Positions 60,874-64,000 of a DNA stretch of 64,000 nt are shown here, in pieces. The DNA lies in NCBI RefSeq assembly GCF_028294535.1, contig NZ_JAQBIE010000008.1, positions 62,001 to 126,000 on the forward strand, written 5' to 3'. Position numbers and translations under genes: made by a program. Position 1 is the stretch's first letter. Each line of letters starts with the position of its first letter. Origin of the DNA: Paracoccus onchidii. GTDB lineage: Bacteria > Pseudomonadota > Alphaproteobacteria > Rhodobacterales > Rhodobacteraceae. The notes under the pieces were generated by a model. It did no database searches, was not told where the DNA came from, and saw nothing but the letters and a program-made list of their open reading frames with translations.

Positions 60874-61887
60874 ATGAAAGCCATCGGCTATACCCAGAAC
60901 GGTGCGATTGATCGCAAAGATGCGTTGCTTGATCTGGAAGTCGACAAGCCGGTTGCAACCGGCCACGACATCCTGGTCAAGATTGCTGCGGTATCGGTCA
61001 ATCCCGTCGATACCAAGATTCGCCAGGCACGCCCGGCGGCAAACGATGCGGCGGCCATTCTGGGCTGGGATGCCGTGGGCGAGGTCGTCGGGCTGGGCGA
61101 TCAGGTCGATCAGTTCAAGATTGGCGATCAGGTCTGGTATGCGGGGGCGATCAATCGCCCGGGCACCAACTCGGAATATCATCTGGTCGATGCGCGGATC
61201 GTCGGGCAGGCCCCCGGGACAATTGCGCCATCGGCGGCGGCTGCGCTGCCCTTGACCAGCCTGACTGCGCAAGAGATGATCTTTGACCGGTTGAAGGTGA
61301 CACAACCGGTGCCGGGCGCGGCCAATGCGATCGTGATCATTGGCGGTGCGGGCGGCGTGGGATCGATCGCGATCCAGCTTCTGCGCCAGCAGACGGACCT
61401 GACGATTATCGCGACGGCCTCGCGGCCTGAAACGCAGGAATGGGTCCGGGAACTGGGCGCGCATCACGTCGTGGACCACAGCAAACCCCTGCCGGAACAA
61501 ATCGCGGCTTTGGGGATCGGCGCGCCCGCCTTTGTGTTTTCTACGAACTACTCGGAAACCTATGTGCCCCAGATTGCGGAACTGATCGCACCGCAGGGCC
61601 GGTTCGGACTGATCGACGATCCCCAGGGGTTGGATATTCTACCGTTGAAGGCGAAAGCCGTCTCGATCCACTGGGAGCTGATGTTCACCCGGTCCCTGTT
61701 CACGACCGAGGATATCGCACGCCAAGGTGAAATCCTGAACCTTGTGGCCGGCATGATCGACGCGGGGCATATCCGGTCTACGGCTACGGAAAGCTTTGGC
61801 ACGATCAACGCGCAGAACCTGAAACGCGCCCATGCTTTGATCGAAAGCGGCAAGGCCAAGGGCAAGATCACCCTCGAAGGTTTTTGA
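60874..61887 (+). CDS. MDR-family quinone oxidoreductase/alcohol dehydrogenase-like protein
   Basis: NADPH-dependent medium-chain dehydrogenase of 337 residues. GroES-like part to about 125 (MKAIGYTQNGAI, VNPVDTKIRQA, LGWDAVGEV), then the Rossmann fold with IIGGAGGVGSIAIQLLRQQ (about 151-169). No zinc-ligand cysteines are seen, which fits the quinone-oxidoreductase type in spite of the common 'zinc-binding' family name. AAGGAAAG precedes the ATG at 60874. Probably detoxifies quinones or enals; regulated by the divergent LysR protein. Confidence 0.85.
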   Translation: MKAIGYTQNGAIDRKDALLDLEVDKPVATGHDILVKIAAVSVNPVDTKIRQARPAANDAAAILGWDAVGEVVGLGDQVDQFKIGDQVWYAGAINRPGTNSEYHLVDARIVGQAPGTIAPSAAAALPLTSLTAQEMIFDRLKVTQPVPGAANAIVIIGGAGGVGSIAIQLLRQQTDLTIIATASRPETQEWVRELGAHHVVDHSKPLPEQIAALGIGAPAFVFSTNYSETYVPQIAELIAPQGRFGLIDDPQGLDILPLKAKAVSIHWELMFTRSLFTTEDIARQGEILNLVAGMIDAGHIRSTATESFGTINAQNLKRAHALIESGKAKGKITLEGF

Positions 61888-61899
61888 CGTTCTTTGCTG

Positions 61900-61924
61900 C
61901 CGCGTCTGGCCGTGCTGGACGCGG
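61900..61924. terminator. possible hairpin between the oxidoreductase gene and puuD
   Basis: CCGCGTC (61900-61906) pairs with GACGCGG (61918-61924) over an 11-base loop in the 42-base gap between convergent genes. No T run follows on either strand, so termination activity is uncertain. Confidence 0.35.
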
Positions 61925-61929
61925 TGGCC

Positions 61930-63159
61930 CTATTTCCGGGCTTCCTTGACCCAGGTGGAAATGACACGCCGCGAGTCCTCGTCCATCTGAACCGCGTTGG
62001 GCGGGGGCATTGCGTGGCTGCGCCCGGCCTGAAGATAGATCTGGTTGGCATGGCGCGCGACATCGCCGGGTGTTTCCAGATAGACGCCCTTGGGTGCCCA
62101 GTGCATGTTTTCCCAGACCGGTTCGCGGGCGTGACACATTGAACAATGCCCGACCACCGTATCGTATGCGTCATCAAACCCGGCGGCCGAGGCATATTTC
62201 TGTTCCTGCGCCGTCAGCTCGCGGGCTTCGGCCTCGTCCCATGTTTCGCCGGGTTGGGCGGTCGAAAGCCATGCGATCACGATCATCAGAACAACCGTCA
62301 CGGCCCATGTCCAGTTCGGCCCCGCCCCGGTTTTGTGCATGGTGTTGAAATAATGCCGGATGGTCACGCCGGTCAGGAAGATCAGGCTGGCGATGATCCA
62401 GGAATATTCGGTGGCGAAGGCCAGCGGATAGTGGTTCGACAGCATCAGAAAGACGACGGGCAGGGTCAGATAGTTGTTATGGGTCGAACGCACCTTGGCA
62501 ATCTTGCCATATTTGGCATCGGGCGTGCGACCGGCCTTCAGATCTGCGACGACGATGCGCTGGTTCGGCATGATCTGGAAGAATACATTGGCGGTCATGA
62601 TCGTCGCTGTGAACGCGCCCAGATGCAGCAACGCCGCGCGTCCGGTGAAGATCTGATGGTAACCCCATGACATAACCACCAGAATCGCAAACAACAGCAA
62701 CATCAGAACGGTCGGATATTCGCTGAGCTTCGATTTACACATCGCATCATAGGCCAGCCAGCCGATCGTCAGCGATCCGCCCGAGATCAGGATACCCTGC
62801 CACAGCGACAGATCCGCCTTGGTCGGATCCAGCAGGAACAATTCGCCCCCGACCCAATAGATGATCATCAACAGCGCGGCACCGGACAGCCACGTCGTAT
62901 AGCTTTGCCATTTATGCCAGGTCAGGTGCTCGGGCATGCGTTCGGGGGCAACAAGGTATTTCACGGTGTGATAGAAACCGCCGCCGTGGACCTCCCATTC
63001 CTCGCCATAGGCACCTTTGGGCAAGGCGTCATTGGGCTTCAGCATCAGATCAAGCGCGATAAAGTAAAACGACGCGCCAATCCACGCCATGGCGGTGATC
63101 ACATGCAGCCAACGGACCGAAAACGCGATCCAGTCCCACAGAATTGCCACATCAAACAT
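61930..63159 (-). CDS. puuD: urate hydroxylase PuuD with C-terminal cytochrome c domain
   Basis: Membrane-bound urate oxidase of 409 residues. An N-terminal part with about seven to eight helices (Urate_ox_N: WLHVITAMAWIGASFYFI at about 17-34, KWQSYTTWLSGAALLMI, NVFFQIMPNQRIVVADL) is followed by a periplasmic cytochrome c domain with one haem motif CSMCH (about 350-354) and a Met ligand in SHAMPPPNAVQMD. It oxidises urate to 5-hydroxyisourate and feeds electrons to the respiratory chain. Start at 63159; the open frame to 63204 is not needed. Stop is TAG. No other purine genes are in view; a LysR gene is divergent. Confidence 0.9.
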   Translation of the reverse strand: MFDVAILWDWIAFSVRWLHVITAMAWIGASFYFIALDLMLKPNDALPKGAYGEEWEVHGGGFYHTVKYLVAPERMPEHLTWHKWQSYTTWLSGAALLMIIYWVGGELFLLDPTKADLSLWQGILISGGSLTIGWLAYDAMCKSKLSEYPTVLMLLLFAILVVMSWGYHQIFTGRAALLHLGAFTATIMTANVFFQIMPNQRIVVADLKAGRTPDAKYGKIAKVRSTHNNYLTLPVVFLMLSNHYPLAFATEYSWIIASLIFLTGVTIRHYFNTMHKTGAGPNWTWAVTVVLMIVIAWLSTAQPGETWDEAEARELTAQEQKYASAAGFDDAYDTVVGHCSMCHAREPVWENMHWAPKGVYLETPGDVARHANQIYLQAGRSHAMPPPNAVQMDEDSRRVISTWVKEARK

Positions 63160-63259
63160 GGCGCCCCCCAAAAGTGATTGTCTTGCTTGCAGTCTAGGCG
63201 ACATATGCTTGTTCTGGTATTGCTAAGAGAAATCAAGCAGCATCAAAAAAATCAGAACA

Positions 63260-64000
63260 ATGTCCTATCTCGACAATATCCGCACCTTCGTTCGTGTCTA
63301 TGAACTGGGCAGCATGTCTGCGGCAGGTCGGGATCTGCGCATTTCCCCGGCAGTGACGTCATCGCGGATTTCGCAACTGGAAGAGCATCTGGGCGTGCGT
63401 CTGTTTCAACGCACGACGCGCAGCCTGACCCCGACAGAACAGGGGCAATCCTTTTATCGGGGCGCGACGGAAATTCTTGAGGCCGTCGAAAGCGCCGAGG
63501 CGCAAATTACCAATATCACCGAAAACCTGCGGGGGTCGCTATATGTGGCGGCGCCCCTTGGTGTGGGACGTCGGTTGATTGCGCCGCAAGTACCTGATTT
63601 TCTTAAGGAATACCCAGAGGTGAATGTGCGTCTGCGCTTGACGGATCGCAAGGTGGATCTGACCACCGAAGGGCTGGATCTGGCCTTTTTCCTGGGGCAG
63701 CCCGAGGATAGCAATCTGCGTATCCGCAAGATCGCGGATGTCGAACGGATATTGTGCGCCTCGCCCGAATATATCGAAAGACAGGGCATGCCCGACAGCG
63801 GCGATGACCTGATTTCAGGCGGTCACGAATGCCTCAGCCTGCGGTTTCCCGGAGCCACCGAATTCCAATGGCGGTTGATTACCCCGTCGGGTCCGAAAAG
63901 GTTTCGGGTTTCGGGGCGCTATGAATCGGATGATGGCGATGTGTTGACCGACTGGGCCCTGGCCGGGCAGGGGGTGGCGATGAAGCCACGTTTTGAAATC
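63260..64000 (+). CDS. LysR-family transcriptional regulator (3' end outside window)
   Basis: The first 247 residues are visible. Winged helix at about 1-60 (LDNIRTFVRVYELGSMSAAG, ISPAVTSSRISQLEEHLGVR) and a substrate-binding domain from about 88 (GSLYVAAPLGVGRRLIAPQV). Start ATG at 63260. It is divergent from puuD across about 100 bases, so control of urate oxidation is possible but not shown. Confidence 0.85.
   Translation, partial: MSYLDNIRTFVRVYELGSMSAAGRDLRISPAVTSSRISQLEEHLGVRLFQRTTRSLTPTEQGQSFYRGATEILEAVESAEAQITNITENLRGSLYVAAPLGVGRRLIAPQVPDFLKEYPEVNVRLRLTDRKVDLTTEGLDLAFFLGQPEDSNLRIRKIADVERILCASPEYIERQGMPDSGDDLISGGHECLSLRFPGATEFQWRLITPSGPKRFRVSGRYESDDGDVLTDWALAGQGVAMKPRFEI

Noticed and set aside
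1..64000. CRISPR arrays, IS elements, prophage genes, tRNA and rRNA genes
   Set aside because: Looked for regular repeat-spacer patterns, transposase or integrase motifs and tRNA-like cloverleafs in the gaps; none seen.

Overview
The window reads as a GC-rich alphaproteobacterial chromosome or megaplasmid segment, most probably from a Rhodobacteraceae member of the Paracoccus type. The grounds are gene content and style: a MocR-type TauR with its direct-repeat operators, IolC fused to DUF2090, tripartite tricarboxylate transport, PuuD urate hydroxylase, and a heavy load of ABC importers each paired with a dedicated regulator. There is no rRNA, tRNA, IS element, phage gene or CRISPR array in view, so the taxonomic call is inference. 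About 51 protein genes fill the window, and no gene-free stretch reaches 300 bases. The first and last genes are cut by the window edges.

Region by region: 1-3.4 kb holds an amino-acid ABC binding protein (partial), an alpha-ketoglutaric semialdehyde dehydrogenase and a divergent Ldh_2-type imino-acid reductase, which look like the edge of a (hydroxy)proline catabolic locus with a shared operator motif. 3.4-12.0 kb is a taurine locus: tauR, tpa, tauABC, a TSUP exporter and an aldehyde dehydrogenase. TauR-like direct repeats lie before both tpa and the dehydrogenase gene, which suggests that taurine is deaminated and its carbon skeleton is oxidised to sulfoacetate and exported. 12.0-20.0 kb carries LrgAB, a secreted YHS protein, a TTC38-like protein, OpgC, an acetolactate-synthase-like enzyme paired with a class III CoA-transferase, and a small membrane protein.

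20.0-31.7 kb is a myo-inositol catabolic operon (LacI regulator with twin operators, iolG, an ABC importer, iolC, iolD, iolE, iolB and a hydroxypyruvate isomerase-like gene). It lacks iolA. 31.8-38.2 kb has an FMN/FAD fusion reductase, a glutathione S-transferase, a LysR regulator and acnB. 38.2-44.9 kb is dppABCDF plus an M24 peptidase. 45.0-50.8 kb pairs a class III CoA-transferase and an HMG-CoA-lyase-like enzyme with a divergent GntR regulator and a TctCBA transporter, a candidate 3-hydroxy-3-methylglutarate (or similar branched hydroxy-diacid) utilisation module.

50.8-59.8 kb is an amino-sugar locus in two divergent units: murQ plus an ABC importer and a Gfo/Idh/MocA oxidoreductase on one strand, and a BadF-type sugar kinase, a NagR-like GntR and nagA on the other. 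It would feed cell-wall MurNAc/GlcNAc into metabolism by ABC import instead of a phosphotransferase system. 59.8-64.0 kb has a LysR/quinone-oxidoreductase pair and puuD divergent from a partial LysR gene.

Recurring structural signals: hairpins follow three binding-protein genes (tauA, the inositol binding protein and dppA) ahead of the downstream transporter genes. ATGA-type stop/start overlaps link transporter subunits, and palindromic operators sit in most divergent promoter regions.
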